The notes under the pieces: generated by a model | What the model was told of the DNA's origin: nothing | Databases searched by the model: none | The model's input: the letters and a program-made list of their open reading frames with translations, nothing else | In this document: piece after piece, positions 17,666-26,676 of the stretch | Position numbering within the stretch: position 1 is the stretch's first letter | Layout: every line of letters starts with the position of its first letter | Source: an uncultured Acetatifactor sp. | Lineage (GTDB): Bacteria; Bacillota; Clostridia; Lachnospirales; Lachnospiraceae | DNA length: 64,000 nucleotides | NCBI GenBank assembly: GCA_934402315.1 | Contig: CAKRTS010000009.1 | Coordinates: forward strand, 1 to 64,000 | Reading direction: 5' to 3' | Program-made: the position numbers and the translations under genes

Positions 17666-18808
17666 CTATTCATAGATATGAAATTTCTTTTTCCGCTCTG
17701 CAAATTCTCTGCTTTCCCTCTCGTAACGGGATAGAATTTCATTTCTGTCCCAGTCTCCCGTCAGTGCGTCCGAACCGGATAAAAGAGCAAGCATTGGTCT
17801 TCCACCCTCCCGGTAGGGCGGCAATACCGCATAGTCCTCGGGATAGAGCTTTCTCACAATGTCCAGAAGTGTGATTCCGACCGTCACAGGACGGATCCTG
17901 CTCTGATCTGTCACATGCAGTACAATGCCTCCGCACTTTTTGCCCTGATGCTTTGACGCCGTCGGCGTGAACCAGACCGGTGTCGAAATCACTCCCGGAA
18001 GCCTCTCTTCGTTAAATGCTTTCATCAGCTTCTCGGCATCTATGTAGTCAGCGCCGATGATACGGAAGGGTGCGGCTGTTCCACGTCCCTCTGAAAGATT
18101 TGTTCCCTCTATCAGACACAGACCGGGATAGAGCAATGTTGTTTCAAAGGTCATCAACGCCGGACTGGGAGCCTGCCAGACTGTTGCCCACCGGCTGAAA
18201 AGCTGATCTCTCCTCCACCCCTTACAGGGTACGATCTTCAGATCACAGCCAAGCCCCTGTTCCTCGTTCATCATTGCTGCTGCCTCGCCGGAGGTAAGCG
18301 CATATCTTGCGGCAAGAGGATAACATCCGACAAAGCTGCTGTACGTCATGTCAAGAATGCCTCCTTCTACCAGCTCCCCTCCAAGGGGATTCGGCCGGTC
18401 GAGAACCACAAGCGTCTTTCCGGCTTTTGCACAATCCGTAAGCGCATTATACAGGGTAGAAATAAAGGTAAAGAAGCGCACTCCGATGTCCTGTATGTCA
18501 TATACCAGAATATCAAACTGATCCAGCATTTCCTGTGTAAAATGCTTTCCCGCACTCCCATACAGGCTGTACACGGTAAGTCCGGTAGCCGCATCTATGT
18601 AGGTACTGACATCCTCGCCCGCTCCGACGTCTCCCCTTACTCCATGCTCCGGCCCGAATAATGCAGTCAGGTTACAGACCTCCCGCAACACCTCTATGGT
18701 AGACTTAAGATTACTGTCCCTGCCCGTAATACTGGTCAGGAGACCGACTCTTTCTCCCCGGAACCAGCTTTGATACTGTCTGATCTGATCCACTCCCAAT
18801 GCAACCAT
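17666..18808 (-). CDS. namZ: DUF1343 protein, exo-beta-N-acetylmuramidase NamZ-like (GH171)
   Basis: Members of this family release MurNAc from the non-reducing end of peptidoglycan fragments. The 380-residue protein has the family motifs FGPEHGVRGD, YDIQDIGVRFFTF, DRPNPLGG and EGTNLSEGRGT. In B. subtilis NamZ is secreted; this copy begins MVALGVDQIRQYQSWFRGER with no signal peptide, so it is predicted to be cytosolic. That implies the uptake system imports MurNAc-containing oligosaccharides intact. It is co-directional and 10 bp or less from its neighbours. Confidence 0.88.
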   Translation of the reverse strand: MVALGVDQIRQYQSWFRGERVGLLTSITGRDSNLKSTIEVLREVCNLTALFGPEHGVRGDVGAGEDVSTYIDAATGLTVYSLYGSAGKHFTQEMLDQFDILVYDIQDIGVRFFTFISTLYNALTDCAKAGKTLVVLDRPNPLGGELVEGGILDMTYSSFVGCYPLAARYALTSGEAAAMMNEEQGLGCDLKIVPCKGWRRDQLFSRWATVWQAPSPALMTFETTLLYPGLCLIEGTNLSEGRGTAAPFRIIGADYIDAEKLMKAFNEERLPGVISTPVWFTPTASKHQGKKCGGIVLHVTDQSRIRPVTVGITLLDIVRKLYPEDYAVLPPYREGGRPMLALLSGSDALTGDWDRNEILSRYERESREFAERKKKFHIYE

Positions 18809-18817
18809 ATATCCTCC

Positions 18818-20020
18818 TTAAAGGGAGAGCTTCCCCATTACGACCGGATGTCTTGCACCTGTGACGGAAGGCACGTTGTTTGCCATGCCGTAAAGCGCCT
18901 CGTTTGCCAGAATCGCAAACGCCACTGCCTCCTTCGCGTCACTGTCATAGCCGATGTCCTCATTTGTCACGACCTGACATCCCGGAAAACATTTTGCAAG
19001 ATCACTCATCAGCACAGGATTCTTACTTCCACCTCCGCCGACAATCATGATTTCCGGCTTCTCCGGGGAAAAACCCGTGACACCGATCGCAATGCTCTCC
19101 GCAGTGAAACGGGTAGCCGTTGTCAGGCAATCTAAAAGGCTGATTCCCTTTCCGGCAGCATATTCGGTCAGCTTCCGCACATACTGTCTACCGTAATATT
19201 CCCTTCCCGTCGTCTTCGGCGGTTTCCTGCTCAAATAAGGATCCTGCAGCATAAACTGTAATAATTCTACATTAACTGCACCGGAAGCAGCAAGTCTTCC
19301 TCCATCATCGTAAGTCAGCTTTCCCTCTGTCAGCTCCGAGGTCAGTGCATCCATAATCATATTTCCCGGGCCTGTGTCAAACGCCGTCACCTGATCCAGT
19401 GTACAGGCCTTCGGCAGAATTGTCACATTTCCGATTCCACCGATATTCTGGAGTGCGACCGTTTTATCCTTCCTGCGATAGAGCAGATATTCCGTGTACG
19501 GCACAAGCGGAGCGCCAAGTCCTCCCGCCGCCATATCCCGCACCCGGAAATCACCGATAACAGGACAGCCGAGCGCCTCCGCGATACGCGCATCCTCTCC
19601 GATCTGAAGCGTGCCTGTCACCTGATGGCCGAGATAGCTCTCTTCGACCGGCATATGCCAGACAGTCTGTCCGTGATTTCCCACAAGATCGATCTGCTCC
19701 GGCTCAATTCCCACCTTTTTGCAGAGTTCAAGGCAAGCCGCTGCATAGAGATCTCCGAGCAGATTACTCATTTTGCACAGCTCGGAGGCTCCCCCGAAGG
19801 AACCCTCTGCGATCCGGATGATACGCTCCCTGACCTCCTTTTCAAAAGGAACAAAGAGAAAATCCAACTGCTTCACCTTAATGTCCGTTCCATATCCCGA
19901 AATCTCAGTCAGCACAGCATCAATGCCGTCCGCAGAGGTTCCCGACATCAGACCGATCACCCATCTATGCTCTTTTTCTCTCAGAACAGATAAATCCATT
20001 CCCTGTCTTGTTCTTTCCAT
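18818..20020 (-). CDS. anmK: Anhydro-N-acetylmuramic acid kinase
   Basis: Opens the 1,6-anhydro ring of anhydroMurNAc while phosphorylating it, giving MurNAc-6-P for MurQ. The 400-residue protein shows GLMSGTSADGIDAVL, NHGQTVWH, LQNIGGIGNVT, FDTGPGNMIMDAL and VGGGGSKNPVLM. The start at 20020 is chosen because AAGGATATTGAG precedes that ATG and it lies just after the murQ stop; the longer in-frame start at 20098 would overlap murQ. Its presence implies that anhydro-muropeptides, products of lytic transglycosylases, are among the substrates. Confidence 0.94.
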   Translation of the reverse strand: MERTRQGMDLSVLREKEHRWVIGLMSGTSADGIDAVLTEISGYGTDIKVKQLDFLFVPFEKEVRERIIRIAEGSFGGASELCKMSNLLGDLYAAACLELCKKVGIEPEQIDLVGNHGQTVWHMPVEESYLGHQVTGTLQIGEDARIAEALGCPVIGDFRVRDMAAGGLGAPLVPYTEYLLYRRKDKTVALQNIGGIGNVTILPKACTLDQVTAFDTGPGNMIMDALTSELTEGKLTYDDGGRLAASGAVNVELLQFMLQDPYLSRKPPKTTGREYYGRQYVRKLTEYAAGKGISLLDCLTTATRFTAESIAIGVTGFSPEKPEIMIVGGGGSKNPVLMSDLAKCFPGCQVVTNEDIGYDSDAKEAVAFAILANEALYGMANNVPSVTGARHPVVMGKLSL

Positions 20021-20030
20021 CTCAATATCC

Positions 20031-20942
20031 TTAGACTGCCTTTGCCTTAATTGCGTTTGCCACATGTCCTTCCGCCAGCTCCAGCGCCTTCCTTGCATCC
20101 TCCGCGCTGACCTTGCGCAATATCATGACAATCGCTGTTTTCGGGTGATAGCCGCACTGCTCCAGAACTGCCTTTGCCTTCTCTGCCGTCTCCCCCGTTG
20201 CACTCTGTACAATGGAAACGCATCTGTTAATCAGCTTCTCGTTGGAGGGCTTTACATCCACCATCAGATTACCGTAGACCTTTCCAAGCCGGATCATCGC
20301 CCCGGTGGAAAGCATATTCAGAACCATCTTCTGAGCCGTTCCGCTCTTCATGCGCGTCGAACCTGTGACAACCTCCGGCCCCGGCATCGGCGCAATACCA
20401 ATATCCGCTAACGTATCAATATCCGAACCCGGACAGCAGGTCACACCGACGACCCGTATTCCGAGACTCTTTGCATATTCCATTCCGCCGATTACATAAG
20501 GAGTTCTGCCGGATGCAGCAATACCGACGACAATGTCCTTTTCACAGGCATTTATCTTTTTCAGATCCTCGGCTCCCAGCTCCTTATCATCCTCCGCGCC
20601 TTCCACTGCCTTAAAAATTGCTCCCATTCCACCCGCGATCAGACCAACCACCTGGTCGGGATCGGTAGAATAAGTCGGCGGACACTCCACCGCATCAAGA
20701 ATGCCGAGTCTGCCTGAGGTACCGCAGCCCATATAGATCAGTCTGCCTCCCTGCCGCAGCTTTTCCGCGATCAGATCAACCGCCTGCGCGATATGATCCA
20801 ATTCCTTCTCGACTGCCACAGCAACCCTTTTGTCCTCGTCATTGATTAATTTTACCATCTCCAGCGTAGACAACTCATCGATATGCATTGTTTTATCATT
20901 TCGCTGCTCTGTAGCAATTTTATTCAGCTCCATAATTTTCAC
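20031..20942 (-). CDS. murQ: N-acetylmuramic acid 6-phosphate etherase
   Basis: Cleaves the lactyl ether of MurNAc-6-P to GlcNAc-6-P and D-lactate, linking this operon to NagA/NagB. The 303-residue SIS-domain enzyme has YMGCGTSGRLGILDAVECPPTY, the catalytic Glu segment EGAEDDKELG, GIAASGRTPYVIGG and GSTRMKSGTAQKMVLNM. A GTG start at 20942 follows AAGGGAAA closely; an ATG three codons later (20933) is the alternative. A C-terminal helical segment resembles a UBA-like bundle common in MurQ. Confidence 0.95.
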   Translation of the reverse strand: MKIMELNKIATEQRNDKTMHIDELSTLEMVKLINDEDKRVAVAVEKELDHIAQAVDLIAEKLRQGGRLIYMGCGTSGRLGILDAVECPPTYSTDPDQVVGLIAGGMGAIFKAVEGAEDDKELGAEDLKKINACEKDIVVGIAASGRTPYVIGGMEYAKSLGIRVVGVTCCPGSDIDTLADIGIAPMPGPEVVTGSTRMKSGTAQKMVLNMLSTGAMIRLGKVYGNLMVDVKPSNEKLINRCVSIVQSATGETAEKAKAVLEQCGYHPKTAIVMILRKVSAEDARKALELAEGHVANAIKAKAV

Positions 20943-20960
20943 ACTTTCCCTTCTGCTGCT

Positions 20961-21911
20961 TTAACCGTCCAATTCTTTTTCCACAACGGCAAAGATTCGT
21001 TTGACTTGAAACCCCGCTCCCACATAAATTTTCTGCGCACGATTTTCCACACCCGTAAACAATGACATATACCGGGAACCCGCCTTCTCTTCCTCCTGAC
21101 ACAGCCTGTAAAACAGAAGTGTTCCGAGATGATGCTTTTCATGCTCCTTTGCGACAGCAATTCCGGCAAAATAGCCTCTGCCCGTTTTTTCCGGGTAAAC
21201 TGGCCCCGCAAACCCCGCGACATATCCATTCTTCACTGCCACAAGCATATTGATCTGTTCGGCAGCATAGGGGATTTCTTCACTCCACATCGGATTATTC
21301 ATGGAATCCACCATGGCAGACAGACCCTGATGCTTCCTGCCGTCATACCATTCGATTGTGTACCCTTCTTGGGCTGCCTCATGTTCCTTTTCAACAATGC
21401 TCTCCGGAATCTGAAACTCCTTGAGCCTCAGAAACATCGCACATTCTCTTGTCCTCTCCCTGTAACCCAGCGACAAGGCTCTCTCATAAAGGGGAAGATC
21501 AATGGCAATACCCGGTACATTATTATGCTGGCATCCCTGCGTATCGGGTATGATCCACGGTAAACGCATCGGATTAAAGAAGCTGTACTGGATCTTCTTT
21601 ACACCTGCTTCACGGAATGCTTCTTCCAGCCTATGTAGTAGTTTTTCTGTATTCTCCTCCGTATCATATTCCGCCCGCAGGATAAGACAGGTAATGTAGG
21701 CATTTTTTTCGATACAGCCACAGATAAATCCGCATACCTCTCCGTCTTCTGTCAACACAAAGGCATATTTCCCGGAAAAGCATCTGTGTCCTGTCAGTAA
21801 TGTGTCAAAATCTTCTTTCTCCAGTGGCGCGTAACCCTGATTCACCGCCGCACTGTTCCAAAGCCGGAAAACCGCATCATGATAAGAAGAATCATAATTA
21901 CTGATTTTCAT
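20961..21911 (-). CDS. GNAT-superfamily N-acetyltransferase in the peptidoglycan-salvage operon
   Basis: A 316-residue protein with an N-terminal GNAT-like half (about 1-135; AVNQGYAPLEKEDF, FVLTEDGEVCGFICG) and a C-terminal GNAT half (about 180-310; NGYVAGFAGPVYPEKTGRGYFAGIAVAKEHEKHHLGTLLF). The second half carries the acetyl-CoA-binding region. It lies 18 bp from murQ and 15 bp from the permease gene, so it belongs to the operon. I infer re-acetylation of de-N-acetylated glucosamine or muropeptide sugars, as described for clostridial GlmA, but sequence alone does not prove the substrate. Confidence 0.7.
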   Translation of the reverse strand: MKISNYDSSYHDAVFRLWNSAAVNQGYAPLEKEDFDTLLTGHRCFSGKYAFVLTEDGEVCGFICGCIEKNAYITCLILRAEYDTEENTEKLLHRLEEAFREAGVKKIQYSFFNPMRLPWIIPDTQGCQHNNVPGIAIDLPLYERALSLGYRERTRECAMFLRLKEFQIPESIVEKEHEAAQEGYTIEWYDGRKHQGLSAMVDSMNNPMWSEEIPYAAEQINMLVAVKNGYVAGFAGPVYPEKTGRGYFAGIAVAKEHEKHHLGTLLFYRLCQEEEKAGSRYMSLFTGVENRAQKIYVGAGFQVKRIFAVVEKELDG

Positions 21912-21926
21912 ATTCCTGATCCTCTT

Positions 21927-22793
21927 TTAACCTTTCACTGCGCCGACAGTCACACCTTCCAGAAAATACTTCTGTAAGGAAAAGAATAAAACGAACATCG
22001 GAATGGCGGAGATACATGCACCTGCCATCATGGGAGAGAGCAGAGTCCCGTTTGCAAACTTAAATGTCTTAAGCCCGACCTGAATCGTAAACATACTGTC
22101 CTTCGATGTAACCAGAAACGGCCAGAAGAAATTGTTCCAGCTGCTTAAGAAGGTATTGATCGCCATAACTGCGAAGATTGTCTTCGACAGGGGCAGTACA
22201 ATCAATCTGTAAGTGCGAAGCTGACCGCAGCCCTCGATCTTTGCACTTTCGATCAAAGCGGTAGGAATCCCCGAGAAGAACTGCTTTGAAAGAAAGATAT
22301 TATAAGAGGTGCAGATGCTGGGCAGAATCAGAGCCGCAAAGGTATTCGTCATCTTGAACTGCCTTACGATCAGGATATACAGGGGAACCTGCGTCACCTG
22401 ATAGGGAATCATCATTGCGATCAGAACCATGAAGAACAGCACTTTTCTTCCTCTGAAATTGATTTTTGCGAAAGCATAGCCTGCCATTCCCGCAAATGCC
22501 ACATTGCCGATTACAGTAAACACGGCTACAATCAGGCTGTTCAAAAGCCATCTCAGGGAATACTCGTTGTAATCCAGAAAGGCTTTATAGGAATCCAGAG
22601 TCCATACCTTCGGAAAGATGGAATAGGACGTTGATGCTGCTTCAATCGCAGGCCCGAAGGACCACGCAATCATATATACGATCGGGAAAAGAGATACCAC
22701 CGCAAACAAGATCAGCACGATCACCAATATTGTCTGCCTGATGTGATACAATTTTCGATTATTCAAATGTTGTGAGTACAATCCTGAAGCCAT
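21927..22793 (-). CDS. Carbohydrate ABC transporter permease, MalG type
   Basis: A 288-residue inner-membrane subunit with six spans and the EAA loop ALIESAKIEGCGQLRTYRLIVLP that contacts the ATPase. The N-terminal SFGPAIEA and the ending SLQKYFLEGVTVGAVKG are typical of the MalG/UgpE (CUT1) family. It partners the next upstream permease and the lipoprotein. No ATPase gene is in the operon; a shared MsmX-type ATPase elsewhere is the usual solution in Firmicutes. Confidence 0.92.
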   Translation of the reverse strand: MASGLYSQHLNNRKLYHIRQTILVIVLILFAVVSLFPIVYMIAWSFGPAIEAASTSYSIFPKVWTLDSYKAFLDYNEYSLRWLLNSLIVAVFTVIGNVAFAGMAGYAFAKINFRGRKVLFFMVLIAMMIPYQVTQVPLYILIVRQFKMTNTFAALILPSICTSYNIFLSKQFFSGIPTALIESAKIEGCGQLRTYRLIVLPLSKTIFAVMAINTFLSSWNNFFWPFLVTSKDSMFTIQVGLKTFKFANGTLLSPMMAGACISAIPMFVLFFSLQKYFLEGVTVGAVKG

Positions 22794-22808
22794 ATGCTAT
22801 CTCCCTTC

Positions 22809-23717
22809 CTAGTATTCCACATCATCGCCCATGACTTTAAACTGCAGCATGGTAAGAAATGCGATGACGATTGCAAGCATGATTGCCTGTGCACAGGCAA
22901 GACCATATTTTCCATAGGTAAATGCATTATTGAAGATCAGCAGCCCGACCATTGTCGTATTGTTATCAGGGCCTCCTCCTGTCATCATGTAGGCATTCAT
23001 GAATACCTGGAAGGATCCGATAATTCCCGTTACCAGCAGGAATAAGGTCGTAGGCTTACAGAGTGGAAATACAATGTAGATAATCTTCTGCATAAAAGTA
23101 GCTCCATCCATCTCAGCCGCCTCGAAATAAGTATTGTCGATTCCGTGAAGCGCTGCCATATAAATGATAATATTGCTTCCATGGCTGGAGAGAAGCGCCA
23201 TCAGGATCAATGACAGCATTGCCGTCTTACTGGAGCTCAGCCAGTTTACCGAAGATACTCCGAAGATTCCGAGGATTCTGTTAAAAATACCGGACGGAGA
23301 AGAATCATACAGCCATAACCATACGACTGCGGTTGCAACACCGGAGGCAATTCCCGGCAGATAATAAAGCGCCTTGAAAACAGATTGTGTCTTCTTGCGG
23401 AAGGGCAGTATCATAACCGAAATTGCAAACGACAACAGCAGAGACAACGGAACGACTGCAACCGTATACAATACGGTATTCTTAATTGATTTCCAGAATA
23501 AAGAGCTTGTCACGGCTTCTGAGTAATTCTGAACCCCCACCCACTCAGAGCCGAAAGGCTTATACTTCTGAAAACTGGTAATGATGGCAGAGATTACAGG
23601 GTACAGTGTGAAAATGACAAAGACCAGCATCGCTATCGAGATAAAAAGCCAGCCGCTTATATTTTCTCCTGCATTGTACTTCTGCTTGAATTTTTTGTTT
23701 TTTGCTTCTTTTTTCAC
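22809..23717 (-). CDS. Carbohydrate ABC transporter permease, MalF/UgpA type
   Basis: A 302-residue permease with six spans: a basic N-terminus, FISIAMLVFVIFTLYPVI, LPGIASGVATAVVWLWLYD and the EAA loop YFEAAEMDGATFMQKIIYIVFP. It pairs with the MalG-type permease to form the channel of a CUT1 sugar importer. It is separated from the upstream binding-protein gene by a GC-rich hairpin, which would lower its expression relative to the lipoprotein. Confidence 0.92.
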   Translation of the reverse strand: MKKEAKNKKFKQKYNAGENISGWLFISIAMLVFVIFTLYPVISAIITSFQKYKPFGSEWVGVQNYSEAVTSSLFWKSIKNTVLYTVAVVPLSLLLSFAISVMILPFRKKTQSVFKALYYLPGIASGVATAVVWLWLYDSSPSGIFNRILGIFGVSSVNWLSSSKTAMLSLILMALLSSHGSNIIIYMAALHGIDNTYFEAAEMDGATFMQKIIYIVFPLCKPTTLFLLVTGIIGSFQVFMNAYMMTGGGPDNNTTMVGLLIFNNAFTYGKYGLACAQAIMLAIVIAFLTMLQFKVMGDDVEY

Positions 23718-23745
23718 GCTATCATCTCCCTATTTTAGAAAGAAA

Positions 23746-23773
23746 GGCTCCGCCCGCGCCGGCGGGCGAAGCC
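23746..23773 (-). terminator. Attenuating hairpin between binding protein and permeases
   Basis: On the minus strand GGCTTCGCCCGC and GCGGGCGGAGCC form a GC-rich stem of about 12 bp (one mismatch) followed by TTTCTTTC. It lies 20 bp after the binding-protein stop codon and 29 bp before the permease start, a usual place for partial termination or 3'-end protection in ABC importer operons. Confidence 0.7.
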
Positions 23774-23793
23774 TGCATTTACTTCACTACAAC

Positions 23794-25257
23794 TTATTTA
23801 ACCCAACCGGAAGCACAGTTCTCTTCACCGAATTTATTCTTTGCTTCGCTGCAGATTGCATCGAATACATCCTGTGCAGATGCTTCACCTGCCAGAAGTG
23901 CCTGGAACTTCGGTACAATGACCTCATCCATCATAGACTTGGCATTTGCTGACATTTCAGCAGTAATACCTGCGGGCGGAGCGATAACCTTTGTGATTGC
24001 TCTCTCTACAGCTGCTGCATTCAGATCTGACTGATCCAGTGTAAAGGACTCCTGTGCCTTACGTCCGCTTTCACATACGGAAGAAAGATATACTGCATTG
24101 TCTACCGTTGCCGCACGATCGCCGGAGCTTAAGAAGTCAAGGAAGTCACATACATTCTTCAGATGCTCTTCGGTTGTATTGTTGTTGCGCAGAGCGATCA
24201 GACCATCAACCACACCATAGGTGCTCTCGGTTGCGTTTTCCATGGTAGGTACGGGAAGGAATACATATTCCATGTCGATACTTCCCTCTGCCGCGGAACC
24301 GTCTGCCATACCTGCGATGTTCTTCTTAACGTTGGACTCGAACAGAGGCATTGCCTTACCTGTCAGCATTGTCTGTCCTGTCTCCAGCATTACCAGACGC
24401 TGTCCGGCCTCAACAGAGTAATTCGGCATATAGCCGGATTTTGTCATTGTCTCTACTGCCTTTAACAGTTCAAGCATATTGTCGGAAGTATAAGCGTACT
24501 TCAGATCCTGTGTGAAGTTTGCGGTGATACCTGCGGATACACCGAAGATACTTACAAAGTCTGCTGTGGTTGCTCCACTGTTTGCAAATACGAAACCATA
24601 GCAGCCATCCTTTGTACCGGCTTCAATGATCTTCAGGAATTCATCATAAGTCCAGCCCTGAGTCTGAATCTTCTGTACATCTGCGCCTGCCTCTTCCAGC
24701 ATTGCACGGTTTCCGCCGAGTGCCTGAATCGTTATGTAAAGGGGAAGACCATACAGCGTATTCTCCAATGTCATATAATCCAGAGCATTCTGATCGTAAT
24801 CGGCAAGTCTGTCGGCACTCAGATACTTTGTAATATCTACGCCTACGCCCATTTCAGCAAAGGTACCGATTGCACCGTAGCTTACTTCGGCAATATCCGG
24901 CGCTTCGCCTGCCAGTGCCATGGTTGTCAGCTTTGACGTATGCTCATCCCATGAGGTTGCAATGACCTCAACCGTAATATTCGGATGATCCTTCTGGTAC
25001 TCTTCTACCCAGCCCTTCATATCATCGACATAGGTTCCCGTTACGGGAGGTACCATGATTGTGATGGTGTCAGGCTCTGCCGACGTGCTCGGCTCCACTG
25101 CCTCAGAGGATTCCCCTGACGTTGATTCTGTTACACTTGATTCCTGGCTCTTGTCAGCAGCGTCCGAAGATACAGAAGCATCTTCATTGCCACATGCTGC
25201 CATGGACAGAACCATGGCGGAAGCCAGAGCTGTTGCAATTACCTTTTTCAATTTCAT
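23794..25257 (-). CDS. Extracellular sugar-binding lipoprotein (family 1 type)
   Basis: A 487-residue solute-binding protein. The signal peptide ends in lipobox LSMAAC with lipidation at C22, followed by a Ser/Glu-rich linker (about 25-62) and a maltose-binding-protein-like fold (DTITIMVPPVTGTYV, NITVEVIATSWDEH, LAGEAPDIAEVSYG). As the first gene of the run with MurQ, AnmK, NamZ and NagZ it is inferred to bind peptidoglycan-derived disaccharides or muropeptides. Direct ligand evidence is lacking. Candidate operators lie upstream. Confidence 0.9.
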   Translation of the reverse strand: MKLKKVIATALASAMVLSMAACGNEDASVSSDAADKSQESSVTESTSGESSEAVEPSTSAEPDTITIMVPPVTGTYVDDMKGWVEEYQKDHPNITVEVIATSWDEHTSKLTTMALAGEAPDIAEVSYGAIGTFAEMGVGVDITKYLSADRLADYDQNALDYMTLENTLYGLPLYITIQALGGNRAMLEEAGADVQKIQTQGWTYDEFLKIIEAGTKDGCYGFVFANSGATTADFVSIFGVSAGITANFTQDLKYAYTSDNMLELLKAVETMTKSGYMPNYSVEAGQRLVMLETGQTMLTGKAMPLFESNVKKNIAGMADGSAAEGSIDMEYVFLPVPTMENATESTYGVVDGLIALRNNNTTEEHLKNVCDFLDFLSSGDRAATVDNAVYLSSVCESGRKAQESFTLDQSDLNAAAVERAITKVIAPPAGITAEMSANAKSMMDEVIVPKFQALLAGEASAQDVFDAICSEAKNKFGEENCASGWVK

Positions 25258-25310
25258 AACTTATCCTCCTTTAATACTGATGTTTCAGTGAACCCATTCT
25301 AACATTCACC

Positions 25311-25404
25311 TAACAATGTTTCAATATTTTTACTTCATAAAGAAACTTTGTTTCATATAATGGTAATTTTACCTTCATTTTACCAGTTTAGAAGAAACTT
25401 TTTC
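25311..25404 (-). promoter_or_regulatory. Repeated GAAAC...GTTTC motifs upstream of the salvage operon
   Basis: Three related motifs lie upstream of the binding-protein gene: GAAACTTTGTTTC (25342-25354, a near-perfect palindrome), GAAACTTTTTC (25394-25404) and a half-like AACAATGTTTC (25313-25323). Palindromes of the GAAA-n5-TTTC kind are typical operators of RpiR regulators, and two such regulators are encoded nearby (12396 and 27512). An AT-rich promoter is likely here, but I cannot fix its -35 box. Confidence 0.45.
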
Positions 25405-25443
25405 ATTATATCTTACAATTTCGCTGAATTTTTTTATAATTTA

Positions 25444-25965
25444 TTACATTTTAATTAATTGTGAATATACTGTATTTTGTAAATCAGCACCTACAATATA
25501 GGATGCACCTACCACTCTCTGATAAAAATCCGCCGCGTCGCCGACTGCCCCTATGATTGCATAACCGTAGCCTGCATTTCTCATTGCATGTAAAGTACAC
25601 AACAGAAGAACAGTTCCGATCCCCTGTCCTCTCATATCCTTTCTCACCCCGGTAGGGCCGAAATAGTCAGGTGCCGTCGTGTCATAGCATGCAAAACCGA
25701 CGACCTCCTTATCCTTTACAGCTATAAAACACTGCCCGGGATTCTGCATCAATGCCTTTTCTGCTTCCCACATCCATCCCGGCGAAGCCGGAAAGTTCTC
25801 CTTGATAAAATCGAGGATTTTTCCTTTATCGACGATCAGCGCCCTCTTTATCTGCACTCCCTCCGCCGCCTCCGGAACCTCCGGAAGCCTCATAAGATTT
25901 ACGATCATATCACCAACCTGACCCATATTGTCCCTCTTTTCCGCATGCCCTTCCTCGCTTGACAC
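25444..25965 (-). CDS. GNAT-family N-acetyltransferase
   Basis: A 173-residue single-domain acetyltransferase with the acetyl-CoA loop FGPTGVRKDMRGQGIGTVLLLCTLHAM (Q/RxxGxG/A motif RGQGIG) and the strand VVGFACYDTTA. The substrate is unknown. An alternative start at Met10 (25938) or Met15 is possible, as the first residues are hydrophilic and no strong ribosome site is seen at 25965. It stands alone between the salvage operon promoter region and the divergent DUF624 gene. Confidence 0.8.
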   Translation of the reverse strand: MSSEEGHAEKRDNMGQVGDMIVNLMRLPEVPEAAEGVQIKRALIVDKGKILDFIKENFPASPGWMWEAEKALMQNPGQCFIAVKDKEVVGFACYDTTAPDYFGPTGVRKDMRGQGIGTVLLLCTLHAMRNAGYGYAIIGAVGDAADFYQRVVGASYIVGADLQNTVYSQLIKM

Positions 25966-26034
25966 GCTTTTTTCTTTCCTCTATACTCTATCCTATACTC
26001 AAATGGATGTTTATTTCAACCGGAAAGGATACAT

Positions 26035-26676
26035 ATGAAAAAATTTTTAATGGGTGAGACCCGCCTCGGGTATTTCCTGAAGACCGTCGTAAACCTTGTA
26101 ATATTAAACCTTCTCTTTGTCCTCTGCTGTCTGCCGGTCATCACAGCAGGCGCCTCATTCACCGCTCTTTACCACAGTGTCAGCGCCATCACCCGTGGAG
26201 AAGAACAGATGACAAAGACCTTTTTTAAATCCTTTAAAAACAATATAAAACAGTCCACCATCCTCTGGATCGGTGCACTGCTTCTCGGTTTTTTACTCTA
26301 TTGGGGTGTCTATATCATCAGCTTCTGGGAGACAAACCGTTCCCTGTTTCTGATGCTTATGGCACTTCCCTGCTTTTTATACGTTATGATCCTCAGTTAT
26401 GCGTTCCCTCTTCTGGCTGACTTTGAAACGACACTGCCGAGACTTCTCTCAAACTCTATCCTTCTGGGCATCGCTCACTTTCCCAGAAGTATTTTAATTG
26501 TAGCTATCAATCTGCTCCCTGTCGTATTTTTGTATGTGATGCCTTCATGGATTGTCTGTGCTGTTTTCATATGGCTGCCGGTTGGCTTTTCCCTATGCGC
26601 CTTTGTGAACTGTCTTCTGCTCAAGCCGGTCTTTGCCCCCTACAGACCGGAGGAGGAAGAGACAGAGGATCAATGA
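26035..26676 (+). CDS. DUF624 (YesL-like) integral membrane protein
   Basis: A 213-residue protein with about five hydrophobic spans and the family opening GETRLGYFLKTVVNLVILNLLFVLCCLPVITAGASFTALYHS. DUF624 genes commonly accompany CUT1 sugar importers and polysaccharide-use loci in Firmicutes, though their biochemical role is not established. A good ribosome site (GAAAGGA) precedes ATG, and a TATACT -10 candidate lies near 25990-26000. Its end overlaps the convergent RpiR gene by 7 bases. Confidence 0.85.
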   Translation: MKKFLMGETRLGYFLKTVVNLVILNLLFVLCCLPVITAGASFTALYHSVSAITRGEEQMTKTFFKSFKNNIKQSTILWIGALLLGFLLYWGVYIISFWETNRSLFLMLMALPCFLYVMILSYAFPLLADFETTLPRLLSNSILLGIAHFPRSILIVAINLLPVVFLYVMPSWIVCAVFIWLPVGFSLCAFVNCLLLKPVFAPYRPEEEETEDQ

